A stretch of 64,000 bases of DNA, from assembly GCF_025352015.1 (NCBI RefSeq), contig NZ_JANXUG010000112.1, forward strand, positions 1 through 64,000, written 5' to 3'. The notes below the pieces were generated by a model. The model did not search any database and was not told the DNA's origin. It saw nothing but the letters and a program-made list of their open reading frames with translations. Positions within the stretch are counted from its first letter, which is position 1, and each line of letters opens with the position of its first letter. The position numbers and the translations under genes were made by a program. Of this stretch, positions 8,503 through 16,433 are shown piece after piece. This DNA is from Flavobacterium sp. (GTDB taxonomy: Bacteria; Bacteroidota; Bacteroidia; Flavobacteriales; Flavobacteriaceae).

Positions 8503-9168
8503 ATGAAAAAATTAGTTTTGAGTTTTTTAGTATTTAGTTCAATCACATTTGGGCAAGTAGAAAAAAATGTGGGTGATTTTACTAAAGTAACTTCTTTTGA
8601 CCGAATCGAAGTTTTATTACTAGCATCTACTGAAAATAAGGTTATTATTGATGGGAAAGAAGCTGATGAAGTAGAATTAATCAATAAAAATGGCGAATTA
8701 AAAATCAGAATGCCATTGCTTAAAATGTTAGATGGTGACCATATTTCCGTGACGGTTTATTATAAAAAACTAACTGCAGTCGAAGCTAACGAAGGTTCAA
8801 GAATTGCTTGTGGTGATAAAATTAAAGCAGCATCTTTTGAGATTATTGCTAAAGAAGGTTCTACGGTAAAATTGATTTTAGATGTAGAAAAATTGAATGT
8901 TAGAACTGCGAATGGCTCTAAAGTTTCATTAGAAGGAAACGCTGATATTCAAGATGTATTGGTCAATTCTGGTGGAATTTATGAAGCAGAAAAACTTGAA
9001 ACAAAAGTAACCACTGTAGCCTGCAATGCCGGTGGTGAAGCTGATGTTTTTGCTAAAGAAATAGTAGATGCAAAAGTAAGAGCAGGTGGAAACATCACTG
9101 TTTATGGGAAACCAAAACAATTTAACCAAAAGGTTGTAGCTGGGGGAACCATTAAGGAAGCAAAGTAG
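8503..9168 (+). CDS. DUF2807 (head GIN domain) secreted protein
   Basis: The 221-residue product has a clear signal peptide (MKKLVLSFLVFSSITFGQ), then a repetitive beta-strand pattern with regularly spaced hydrophobic residues (EVELINKNGELKIRM, EANEGSRIACG, VRTANGSKVSLEGNADIQ, KVRAGGNITVYGKPKQF). This is the right-handed beta-helix look of DUF2807, often labelled putative auto-transporter adhesin. The biochemical role of the family is unknown; an envelope or surface location is likely. It follows rnr after a dispersed repeat, so it may have its own promoter. Confidence 0.82.
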   Translation: MKKLVLSFLVFSSITFGQVEKNVGDFTKVTSFDRIEVLLLASTENKVIIDGKEADEVELINKNGELKIRMPLLKMLDGDHISVTVYYKKLTAVEANEGSRIACGDKIKAASFEIIAKEGSTVKLILDVEKLNVRTANGSKVSLEGNADIQDVLVNSGGIYEAEKLETKVTTVACNAGGEADVFAKEIVDAKVRAGGNITVYGKPKQFNQKVVAGGTIKEAK

Positions 9169-9223
9169 AAATAATTGATATTATTAAAATTTAGTTCTAA
9201 ATTGCAGTGTCAAAATTTCAAGC

Positions 9224-9916
9224 ATGATTTTTCTCAAGGATATTCTATCAGCCATTTTTCCCGGATTTATTTTAAGTATTATGATTGGTCCAGTATTCTT
9301 TGTACTACTGGAAACAAGTGTAGTCAAAGGATTTAGGGCAGCCATATCATTTGATTTAGGAGTAGTTTTGGCAGACATCATTTTTATCCTAATTGCTTAT
9401 TTCAGTAGTTATCGTTTAATACAAAGCATTAAAGACGATCCAGCTCTGTTTATTTTTGGCGGATTAGTGATGTTTACTTACGGCATTATATCGTTTGTAA
9501 AAAATAAAAAAGAAAACAAAAAAGGCATCGACGAAGAAGATCCGGCGGAGCTAGCCCAAAACAATTATTTTTCCTTATTCGTAAAAGGATTTTTCCTCAA
9601 TTTTATCAACGTTGGAGTATTAGGATACTGGCTCGTAATTTTAATAACCATTGGTCCTAAAATGGAACTGAATCCAACACGAATGTTTACTTTTTTAATC
9701 ACAATGGTGACTACTTATTTTATTATTGATATCTTTAAAATATTACTCGCAAAGCAACTACGAAACCAACTAAACCCTAAAAATATTAGATTGATAAAAA
9801 AATTTATAAGTGTTGTTTTAATGGCTTCGGGAGTATTTCTTTTGAGTCAAGGTTGGTTTTCAAAAGAGCATAAAATTGTGAACAAAGCGTTCGAAAAGTT
9901 AGAAAAAGAAAAGTAA
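9224..9916 (+). CDS. LysE/RhtB-type amino-acid exporter family membrane protein
   Basis: The 230-residue protein shows about six hydrophobic segments. The opening FLKDILSAIFPGFILSIMIGPVFFVLLETSVVKGF resembles LysE-family proteins, where the first helix carries a PG...GP pattern. A charged cytoplasmic linker (KNKKENKKGIDEEDP) sits in the middle, as in LysE/RhtB members. These exporters move amino acids or related small molecules out of the cell with the proton gradient. The substrate cannot be read from sequence. Confidence 0.8.
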   Translation: MIFLKDILSAIFPGFILSIMIGPVFFVLLETSVVKGFRAAISFDLGVVLADIIFILIAYFSSYRLIQSIKDDPALFIFGGLVMFTYGIISFVKNKKENKKGIDEEDPAELAQNNYFSLFVKGFFLNFINVGVLGYWLVILITIGPKMELNPTRMFTFLITMVTTYFIIDIFKILLAKQLRNQLNPKNIRLIKKFISVVLMASGVFLLSQGWFSKEHKIVNKAFEKLEKEK

Positions 9917-10074
9917 GAACAATCAATTAGTTAGCATCAATGCGCTGAAACCGCAGGTAAACTAAATCTCCAATAAGCTCACGAAAAACTTCTATTTTAG
10001 AGGAGAAAACAAATTTCGCGTATTAGCATGATAAATAACGCAAATTAAAATTGGGTCATACCCCATCAAACAAA

Positions 10075-10410
10075 ATGAAGAAAATTATACTTACACTTTT
10101 AGTATACATATTCATTGGACTAATTTTCTACAATAATTGTTTTACAAAAGAACAAATGACAGGCACTTATGTTAATAACCATAATAGACACGATACGATA
10201 AAAATTTTACAAGGCTACCGATACAACAGTAACAAATATGGTAAAGGATTGTACAAATTGAAATTTAAAAGAATGAATATGAGCATTGAATTAAAACAGG
10301 ATAATATAGGCAAATTAGATAGCTATGTAGATAGAGTAATGTATTTTGGAGATCCTAAAATTCATATTGACGATGATCTTGAAGAATATTATGAAAAAAT
10401 AGCGGAATAG
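10075..10410 (+). CDS. Hypothetical protein with N-terminal membrane anchor or signal
   Basis: About 111 residues from the ATG at 10075. An ATG at 10051 would add MGHTPSNK, which breaks a normal signal or anchor start, so I prefer the inner ATG (MKKIILTLLVYIFIGLIFYNN). The rest (MTGTYVNNHNRHDTIKIL...YGKGLYKLKF...) is beta-rich and resembles a small lipocalin-like or DUF-type fold, but I do not recognise the family. It stands alone before the tRNA-Cys region. Function unknown. Confidence 0.55.
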   Translation: MKKIILTLLVYIFIGLIFYNNCFTKEQMTGTYVNNHNRHDTIKILQGYRYNSNKYGKGLYKLKFKRMNMSIELKQDNIGKLDSYVDRVMYFGDPKIHIDDDLEEYYEKIAE

Positions 10411-10501
10411 AAGGCACGTTGGAAATCTTCCAAACATATTCGAAGATTAATTACCGGATTCGAACATAACTTTAATTAAATTTTCTTAAAAATTCACCAA
10501 T

Positions 10502-10533
10502 AAAAAAAACCTCCAAGTTTACTTGAAGGTTTT
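10502..10533 (-). terminator. Intrinsic terminator of tRNA-Cys
   Basis: On the minus strand AACCTTCAAG, loop TAAA, CTTGGAGGTT form a ten-pair stem with one mismatch, followed by a run of T. It starts a few bases after the tRNA 3' end, as expected for a tRNA terminator. Confidence 0.85.
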
Positions 10534-10535
10534 AG

Positions 10536-10606
10536 AGGCATCGTCCGGATTCGAACCGGAGTAAACGGTTTTGCAGACCGGTGCCTAGCCGCTCGGCCAC
10601 GATGCC
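10536..10606 (-). tRNA. tRNA-Cys (GCA anticodon)
   Basis: The minus strand folds as a 71-base cloverleaf. The acceptor stem pairs GGCATCG with CGATGCC, with U as discriminator. The D arm contains GCCGAGCGGCTAGGC, the anticodon arm is CGGTCTGCAAAACCG with anticodon GCA, and the T arm is CTCCGG-TTCGAAT-CCGGA. CCA is not encoded, as is normal in Bacteroidota. A terminator follows immediately. Confidence 0.97.
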
Positions 10607-10703
10607 GTTGGTGCGCAAATATACTAAAAAAGTTAAAAGGCAAAAGACAAAAGCAAAAAAGTTTTCTTTTCTCTCTTCGTACTTCCCACATTGTAAATCG
10701 AAC

Positions 10704-11063
10704 TTAACTTCTAAATTCTTCCATTTCAATAGTAACCGCTTTTACATCACCACCAATAGGAGGATTGAGTTTAGAAACAGCTAAAATAATTCTAGATATA
10801 GCTGGAATTTCCTTAAAAATTCTGGCAATAATTCGGTGTGCCACATGCTCTATTAAATTGGAACGAATCGCCATTTCTTCCACAACAATTTTGTTTAAAA
10901 GCACATAATCTACAGTATCCTTTAACTCATCTGAAGTTGAAGATTTTCGGAAATCGGTTTTGATTTCTAAATCTACCCTGTAATCCGAACCAATTAGAGC
11001 TTCTTCCTTAAGGCAGCCGTGAAAAGAAAAAGTCCTGACATTTTGTAACTTAATAGTACCCAT
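10704..11063 (-). CDS. folB: Dihydroneopterin aldolase
   Basis: About 119 residues from the ATG at 11063. A TTG at 11081 would add six residues, but MGTIKLQNVRTFSFHGCLKEE is the usual FolB start. Motifs of the family are present: FHGCLKEEALIGSDYRVDLEI, DTVDYVLLNKIV, IRSNLIEHVAHRIIARI (with the conserved Glu-His) and KLNPPIGGDVKAVTIEM. The enzyme converts dihydroneopterin to 6-hydroxymethyl-dihydropterin in folate synthesis. It is divergent from glnS. Confidence 0.93.
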   Translation of the reverse strand: MGTIKLQNVRTFSFHGCLKEEALIGSDYRVDLEIKTDFRKSSTSDELKDTVDYVLLNKIVVEEMAIRSNLIEHVAHRIIARIFKEIPAISRIILAVSKLNPPIGGDVKAVTIEMEEFRS

Positions 11064-11081
11064 AATTTGATTTCGTGCCAA

Positions 11082-11105
11082 TTTTCAAATTTTCAAATTT
11101 TCAAA
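11082..11105. repeat. Three perfect tandem copies of TTTTCAAA
   Basis: An 8-bp unit is repeated three times exactly, directly between the divergent folB and glnS starts. It lies just upstream of the glnS -7 element and may affect spacing of one or both promoters. Confidence 0.7.
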
Positions 11106-11120
11106 TTGACTAATTAAATA

Positions 11121-11128
11121 TATCTTTG
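11121..11128 (+). promoter_or_regulatory. Candidate -7 element for glnS
   Basis: TATCTTTG matches TAnnTTTG and lies 17 bases before the glnS ATG, a usual position in Flavobacterium. The -33 element is not clear because the area upstream is the TTTTCAAA repeat. Confidence 0.5.
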
Positions 11129-11145
11129 CTAAAATTACAAAAATA

Positions 11146-12828
11146 ATGTCTACACAAGAGAAGCCCCTCAATTTCATTGAACAAATTATAGAAGAAGATT
11201 TGAAAAATGGTTTCCCAAATGACAAATTGCATTTTCGTTTTCCGCCAGAACCTAATGGGTATTTACATGTGGGTCATGCCAGTGCGATTTGTTTAAATTT
11301 TGGTTTAGGAAATGATTATCAAGCGCCAGTAAATTTAAGATTCGACGATACCAATCCTGCAAAAGAGGAGCAAGAATTTGTTGACGCTATAAAACGAGAT
11401 ATTGAATGGCTTGGTTTTACATGGACGAACGAGTGTTATGCTTCTGATTATTTTCAAAAACTGTACGAGTGGGCTATTGAATTTATTAAAAACGGAAAAG
11501 CCTATGTTGATAGTCAATCGTCTGAAGAAATGGCAATCCAAAAAGGAACACCAACAACTCCTGGAAATGATTCTCCTTATAGAAACCGCTCGGTAGAAGA
11601 AAATTTAGATTTGTTTACTAGAATGAAAAACGGAGAGTTTCCAAACGGAACGCATATTCTTCGTGCCAAAATAAGCATGGGCGCCAACAATATGTTGATG
11701 CGTGACCCAATTATGTATAGAATCCTGCATGCACATCATCACAGAACCGGGAATGATTGGTGCATTTATCCAATGTACGATTGGGCGCATGGAGAAAGCG
11801 ATTATTTGGAACAAATTTCACATTCCTTTTGCACGTTAGAATTTTTGCCACATCGCGAATTATACGATTGGTTTTTGAACCAAATTTATGATAGTACCAA
11901 AGTGCGTCCTAAGCAAAGAGAATTTGCACGAAGAAATTTATCTCACACAGTTGTTTCAAAAAGAAAACTTTTACAATTGGTAGAAGAAAAACACGTTACT
12001 TCGTGGGATGATCCTAGAATGAGCACGATTTCTGGAATGAGAAGACGCGGTTATTCGCCGATGGCAATCAGAAATTTTGCTAATACCATTGGTATTGCAA
12101 AGCGCACAAATTTAATTGATGTTTCTTTACTAGAGTTTTGCGTTCGCGAAGATCTAAACAAAACAGCACCAAGAGTGATGGCCGTTTTAAATCCTGTGAA
12201 GTTGGTTATTACAAATTATCCTGAAGGAAAAGAAGAAATTTTAGAAGCCGAAAACAGTCAAGAAGATGAAAGTTTAGGTTTTAGAAAGGTTCCCTTTTCA
12301 AAAGAATTATATATCGAAAGAGAAGATTTTCAGGAAGAAGCCAACAAGAAGTTTTTCCGATTAACATTAGGTACAGAAGTCCGTTTGAAAAATGCATATA
12401 TCATTAAAAGTGAAAGCGTCGTAAAGGATGCCGATGGAACTATAAACGAAATTCACTGTACTTACGATGAAGATTCGCGTAGCGGAAGCGGTTCAGAAGC
12501 TTCGCAACGAAAAGTAAAAGGAACAATTCATTGGGTTGCTATCAACCATGCGATTCAAGCCGAAGTTCGCTTGTACGACCGTCTTTTTACTCATGAAAAC
12601 CCCGATGGTGATAAAGACGTTGATTTCAAAGAATATATTAATCCCAATTCGTTGCGAGTCATTACTGGATATTTAGAACCAAGTTTGGCAACTGCTAAAA
12701 ACGGAGAACGATTTCAGTTTCAACGGTTAGGTTATTTTTGTGTTGATAAAGATTCATCAGCTGAAAAAATAGTCTTCAACAAAACAGTTGAACTAAAAGA
12801 TACTTGGGCGAAAGTAAGCAGTGATTAG
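11146..12828 (+). CDS. glnS: Glutaminyl-tRNA synthetase
   Basis: The 560-residue class I synthetase has the HIGH region as PPEPNGYLHVGHASA (about residues 34-48) and the KMSKS-like loop VVSKRKL (about 270). The insert YPMYDWAHGESDYLEQISHSFCTLEF and the beta-barrel anticodon-binding domain in the C-terminal third are typical of GlnRS. The sequence CVREDLNKTAPRVMAVLNPVKL separates it from GltX. It charges tRNA-Gln with glutamine in the cytoplasm. It appears monocistronic with its own promoter. Confidence 0.97.
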   Translation: MSTQEKPLNFIEQIIEEDLKNGFPNDKLHFRFPPEPNGYLHVGHASAICLNFGLGNDYQAPVNLRFDDTNPAKEEQEFVDAIKRDIEWLGFTWTNECYASDYFQKLYEWAIEFIKNGKAYVDSQSSEEMAIQKGTPTTPGNDSPYRNRSVEENLDLFTRMKNGEFPNGTHILRAKISMGANNMLMRDPIMYRILHAHHHRTGNDWCIYPMYDWAHGESDYLEQISHSFCTLEFLPHRELYDWFLNQIYDSTKVRPKQREFARRNLSHTVVSKRKLLQLVEEKHVTSWDDPRMSTISGMRRRGYSPMAIRNFANTIGIAKRTNLIDVSLLEFCVREDLNKTAPRVMAVLNPVKLVITNYPEGKEEILEAENSQEDESLGFRKVPFSKELYIEREDFQEEANKKFFRLTLGTEVRLKNAYIIKSESVVKDADGTINEIHCTYDEDSRSGSGSEASQRKVKGTIHWVAINHAIQAEVRLYDRLFTHENPDGDKDVDFKEYINPNSLRVITGYLEPSLATAKNGERFQFQRLGYFCVDKDSSAEKIVFNKTVELKDTWAKVSSD

Positions 12829-12873
12829 CATAAGATTGAGTTAATAAGCAATACAAAAAAATCCATTAAAGTT

Positions 12874-12925
12874 GTTTATTTGTTTATACTTTACTGTAAA
12901 CTGTAAACTAAAGTTATTATATTTG
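12874..12925 (+). promoter_or_regulatory. Candidate operator and -7 element of the HTH-PRTase gene
   Basis: Two GTTTA words (12874-12878, 12882-12886) are followed by two TAAAC words (12897-12901, 12904-12908), forming an inverted arrangement, with CTGTAAAC-type direct copies inside. The -7 element TATATTTG is at 12918-12925, 19 bases before the ATG. The palindrome covers the -33 region, where a repressor could block transcription. Autoregulation by the downstream HTH protein is an inference. Confidence 0.45.
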
Positions 12926-12944
12926 TTTTGTAAAAAATAATATA

Positions 12945-13928
12945 ATGAACGTAAAGTCTAAAATATACACCCTTTTTAAAGAACAAAAAGAGCTTTCAAT
13001 AAATGAAATTCTTGATGAAATTTCTGTTTCAAGACAGTTTGTTCATCGGGTATTGAATCAGTTGTTAGAAGCTAACATTATCGAAAAATTTGGTAAATCT
13101 CCCAAAACGGTATATAAAATAATAGAAACGGCATTAACCCCTAAAGCAAATTATGAAGAAATAGAGTCCAGTAAAATCGAATTTTTAAATCAAAATTTTC
13201 TATTGATTACCGAAGTGGGCAAAATGCTAACAGGTCTTGAAGCATTTGAAAACTGGTGCATAAAAAGAAAATTGCCCCTTAAAAAAACCATAGATGAGTA
13301 TATAGATACCAAAAATAGATATAACGTTTATTTTGATAAAAATAAGTTAGTAAGCGGTATTGATAAACTAAAAAACACCAAGGGATACGATAAAATTAAT
13401 TTAGAAGAACTGTATTACCTTGATTTTTATGCTATCGAAAGATTTGGAAAAACACGGTTGGGAACCATACTGCATTATGCAAAACAAGGTCAGAATAAAA
13501 TGTTGATGCGTATTTTAATAGACGAGATAAAAAAACCAATAAATAGATTACTCGAAACTCTAAAAATTGATGCCATAGCTTATGTTCCGCCAACCATAAA
13601 AAGAGAAACGCAGTTAATGAAAGTATTGATGAATGGGTTAAAAATCAATAAACCACTAATTGGAATCATCAAAATAGGTGGAATTATTCCAGTGCCACAA
13701 AAATCATTAAATAAATTGGAAGAACGAATTTCAAACGCCGAAAACACTTTTGTAGTAAGGGGAAATGTAACTTATAAAAATGTTTTGTTGATTGATGATG
13801 CCGTTGGTTCAGGCTCAACTTTAAATCAAATTTCTGGTAAACTCAAAAATAAAAAAATAGCAAAAAATGTAATTGGTTTGGCAATTGTTGGAAGCTTCAA
13901 AGGATTTGATGTAATTACAGATGTTTAA
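12945..13928 (+). CDS. Winged HTH protein fused to a ComF-like phosphoribosyltransferase domain
   Basis: The 327-residue protein begins with a helix-turn-helix (residues 1-65; SINEILDEISVSRQFVHRVLNQLLEANIIEKFG). A helical middle part of about 100 residues follows (ENWCIKRKLPLKKTIDEYI...). The C-terminal half looks like a ComF-type PRTase: a VPP-x-x-K-R-x-x-Q patch (AYVPPTIKRETQLMKVL), a PQKSLNKLEERISNAENTFVV segment, and the PRPP-binding motif NVLLIDDAVGSGSTL. It may sense PRPP or a nucleotide and act as a transcription factor, as PurR does in Bacillus. That role is inference. It is a single gene with a candidate operator upstream; no obvious target gene is adjacent. Confidence 0.75.
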   Translation: MNVKSKIYTLFKEQKELSINEILDEISVSRQFVHRVLNQLLEANIIEKFGKSPKTVYKIIETALTPKANYEEIESSKIEFLNQNFLLITEVGKMLTGLEAFENWCIKRKLPLKKTIDEYIDTKNRYNVYFDKNKLVSGIDKLKNTKGYDKINLEELYYLDFYAIERFGKTRLGTILHYAKQGQNKMLMRILIDEIKKPINRLLETLKIDAIAYVPPTIKRETQLMKVLMNGLKINKPLIGIIKIGGIIPVPQKSLNKLEERISNAENTFVVRGNVTYKNVLLIDDAVGSGSTLNQISGKLKNKKIAKNVIGLAIVGSFKGFDVITDV

Positions 13929-14208
13929 AACGACAATAGATTTTACAAATAAAAACTCATTTGGCGGTGGGATTTTGTTATTATTAACTTAAACTATTAA
14001 AAGCAAAAAAAGTATAATATTTGGCAATTTAAGTTGGCATTCATACTTTACCTTCCTTACTCTTTTTTAAGTTTTATGACTTCATGTTTCAATCCTTTTG
14101 TAAACTTTCAGTATTTCGCTTTAAAATAAGTTTTTGTAGTAATAAAGAAAATTAATATATAATTAGGTTAAATTTTCGTAATTTTATACCAATTAAATTT
14201 TAAAAATC

Positions 14209-14535
14209 ATGGCAACAAAAAATAATAGTTTTATTGCCCTTTTGGCAGCAGCAGCAGTTGGATTAGGATTGGGAGTTTTATTTGCGCCCGATAAAGGTTC
14301 AAGAACTAGACAAAAAATCAAAGATGGTTTTGATGATTTGAAAGATGAGGTTAAAACTAAATTTAATTCGCTTGAAGGCGAAGCCAAAGAAAAATTTTCA
14401 AAATCAAAGGACGAGTTAATAAACACCATTGATGACTTGCTTTCCAATTCGAGTTATAAAGCAGAAGAAGCCATCACTTTTTTGGAAGAAAAACTAGCGG
14501 AGCTAAAAAAGCAAAACGCTAAATTACAGAAGTAA
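14209..14535 (+). CDS. YtxH-domain protein
   Basis: The 108-residue protein opens with a glycine-rich hydrophobic stretch (FIALLAAAAVGLGLGVLFAPDKGSRTRQKI), the signature of YtxH (gas-vesicle/stress-type) proteins. A long amphipathic, Lys/Glu-rich helix with apolipoprotein-like repeats follows. Members are associated with general stress response and the membrane, but the biochemical function is unknown. Its stop codon overlaps the start of the next gene by one base (TAATG), so the two are translationally linked. Confidence 0.85.
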   Translation: MATKNNSFIALLAAAAVGLGLGVLFAPDKGSRTRQKIKDGFDDLKDEVKTKFNSLEGEAKEKFSKSKDELINTIDDLLSNSSYKAEEAITFLEEKLAELKKQNAKLQK

Positions 14536-14888
14536 TGGCACTAGAAGAAATCAAACAAAATGCCGAAGATATTCAGGAAAACACCAAAGCTTATATAGAA
14601 AAGAGCCTTGCCTACTATAAACTTTGGGGTTTTAAAGTGGCGATGAAATCAACCACTTTAGCATTCAAATTTTTCCTGATTGCTATTTGTTTGGTCATTG
14701 TTTTGCTATTTGTTTCCGTAGCTGGTTCTTTATTCCTTGGCCAAGTGTTTCATAGTTATCCTTTAGGATTTTTATGTGTCGCAAGTGTTTATTTGGTGTT
14801 GGCATTGCTTTTATTTTTGATAAAAGACAAAATAGTAGAAGGACCAATATTGGAAAAATTCTCCGAAATATTTTTTAATGAGGACTAA
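14535..14888 (+). CDS. Phage-holin-like membrane protein (holin superfamily III type)
   Basis: The 117-residue protein has an acidic helical N-terminus (EEIKQNAEDIQENTKAYIEKSLAYYKL) and two membrane helices (about 43-65 and 75-97), the layout of the Actinobacterial Holin-X/DUF1469 group. Despite the name these are cellular membrane proteins usually found beside YtxH genes. No lysis genes are nearby, so a phage role is unlikely. It overlaps the YtxH gene by one base, and the DUF6327 gene follows after three bases. Confidence 0.8.
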   Translation: MALEEIKQNAEDIQENTKAYIEKSLAYYKLWGFKVAMKSTTLAFKFFLIAICLVIVLLFVSVAGSLFLGQVFHSYPLGFLCVASVYLVLALLLFLIKDKIVEGPILEKFSEIFFNED

Positions 14889-14891
14889 ATT

Positions 14892-15146
14892 ATGGAAACA
14901 AAAAAATATTCATCCTACGCTGAAATTGATCATGATTTAAAAATCTTAAATCTTGAACGCGAGATTCACTATCAAAAAATAGTTTTAAGTATTGAAAAAA
15001 CGAAAGAATGTTTGATTCCCTCTAAATCCTTAACTTTTGTTGCCGATATTTATCATAAATACTTATCAGGAACATTTGGAACCATTTTAAAGATGTTGAT
15101 TCCGTATGCTATCAATTGGTTTTTAAACAGAAAAAGAGGCAAATAA
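14892..15146 (+). CDS. DUF6327 family small protein
   Basis: The 84-residue protein is helical and charged (SSYAEIDHDLKILNLEREIHYQKIVLSIEKTKECL), with a hydrophobic C-terminal part (LKMLIPYAINWFLNRKRGK) that may associate with the membrane. I recognise it as the DUF6327-type partner commonly found after YtxH and holin-like genes in Flavobacterium. It completes a three-gene unit ended by a terminator that overlaps its stop codon. Function unknown. Confidence 0.7.
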   Translation: METKKYSSYAEIDHDLKILNLEREIHYQKIVLSIEKTKECLIPSKSLTFVADIYHKYLSGTFGTILKMLIPYAINWFLNRKRGK

Positions 15147-15159
15147 GCCTCTTTTTTTT
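15131..15159 (+). terminator. Intrinsic terminator of the YtxH cluster
   Basis: AAGAGGC, loop AAATAA, GCCTCTT form a perfect stem followed by a T run. The stop codon of the DUF6327 gene (15144-15146) lies in the loop. Confidence 0.9.
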
Positions 15160-15249
15160 ATGCAATAAATCATATTTGACTTATGAAAATTCTAGTAGTA
15201 TTAGCGTCAACCTAAATTCTTATTGTTGCCACAGACCTTTCTGCTAATA

Positions 15250-15345
15250 GGCGGGTTAAACGAATTTTAAAGATTAACATGGATTTGTAATTTATAAAAT
15301 ATTTAATTCCGTTTAATCTGTCTAAATCCGTTACAAAAAGTTAAA
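15250..15345. repeat. Imperfect inverted repeat of the GATTAAACGGAATT kind
   Basis: GGGTTAAACGAATTTTAAAG near 15250 is mirrored by AATTCCGTTTAATCTGTC near 15305. Words such as AATCCGTTTAATCTGT recur between genes in flavobacterial genomes. The gap 15160-15375 contains no gene that I can see. Low certainty. Confidence 0.35.
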
Positions 15346-15375
15346 GCAAAAAAAGTTATGTTTTATATCAAAAAA

Positions 15376-16354
15376 TTATACTTCGCCTGTTGGATTTGAA
15401 GTGTCTGATGGGTTATAATCTAGAGCGGTTGTATCTTTAGATTTTTTAATTCTTTTTGGTTGGCTTTTCATCTGTTCACCGATGATGTTCGAAGCAGTAA
15501 AACTAGTAACCATGCTGTTTAACATATCGCTGGCAGCTTGAGGAGAATTCGGCAGTAAAATTAAATTCGAATTGGTATCAGCACCAATAGCTTGCAAAGT
15601 ATCATAGTGTTGTGTAATGACAATTAGTGCCGAAGCTTCTTGAGAATTAATCCCCACATTGTTTAACACTTCTACACTTTCAACCAATCCGCGGGCAATT
15701 TCTCTTCGTTGATCGGCAATACCTTGTCCTTGTAATTTTTTACTTTCGGCTTCTGCCTTGGCTTTTGCAACTATTCTAATTCTTTGTGCTTCACTTTCGA
15801 AAGTGGCGGCCGTTTTTTCTCTATCAGCAGCATTAATTCGATTCATAGCATTTTTAACTTGAATATCAGGATCAATATCTGTAACCAAAGTGTTGATAAT
15901 ATCATAACCATACGTCATCATGGCTTCGTTTAATTCCCGTTTTACACCTATGGCGATGTCATCTTTTCTTTCGAAAACATCATCCAAAATTAACTTCGGC
16001 ACGCACAACATCAAAGACGTAGGCTGTGATTTGATCATGAGGATATTCTAATTTGTAAAAAGCTTCGTAAACTTTGTCCTGAATAACATTAAATTGAACT
16101 GAAACTTTCATTTTGATAAATACGTTGTCTTTGGTTTTTGTTTCAATGATAACATCCAGTTGTTGAATTCTTAAATTTACTCGACCAGCAATTCTATCGA
16201 TTATAGGAAGTTTAAGTTGCAACCCCGAACTTCGAATGCTTGTAAATTTTCCAAAACGCTCAATAACAACAGCACTTTGTTGCTTTACCGTAAAAAAAGA
16301 TGAAAAGAAAACAAAAAAACCTAAAACCAGAAATACGATTAAAAATACAGGCAT
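15376..16354 (-). pseudogene. Frameshifted SPFH/band 7 (stomatin-like) membrane protein gene
   Basis: Two overlapping frames together make one stomatin-like protein of about 330 residues. The upstream part (16354 to about 15990) has a membrane helix (VFLIVFLVLGFFVFFSSFF) and the start of the SPFH domain (QQSAVVIERFGKFTSIRSSGLQLKLP). It ends RAEVNFG and stop. The downstream part continues at LILDDVFERKDDIAIGVKRELNEAMM and contains the coiled-coil (REKTAATFESEAQRIRIVAKAKAEAESKK). The junction holds a single CCGAAGTT (plus strand 15992-15999). A second tandem copy would restore VRAEVPKLILDDV in one frame, so loss of one 8-bp unit explains the break. SPFH proteins scaffold membrane microdomains. 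Confidence 0.85.
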
Positions 16355-16401
16355 AATTTTTTAAATTAAATTGTTAGTACGATGTTTATACGAAATATAT
16401 G

Positions 16402-16409
16402 TATGTTTG
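16402..16409 (+). promoter_or_regulatory. Candidate -7 element for the outer-membrane beta-barrel gene
   Basis: TATGTTTG matches TAnnTTTG, 24 bases before the ATG at 16434. No clear -33 TTTG at the right distance. Confidence 0.45.
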
Positions 16410-16433
16410 TTACAAATTATAAGTTGACTTTTT

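Noticed and set aside
12945..13928. HTH-PRTase protein as a classic purine repressor PurR
   Set aside because: The PRTase half looks ComF-like and the middle region does not match PurR; no purine genes are adjacent.
14535..14888. Holin-like gene as a sign of a prophage
   Set aside because: No lysin, capsid, terminase or integrase genes nearby; it is part of the cellular YtxH cluster.
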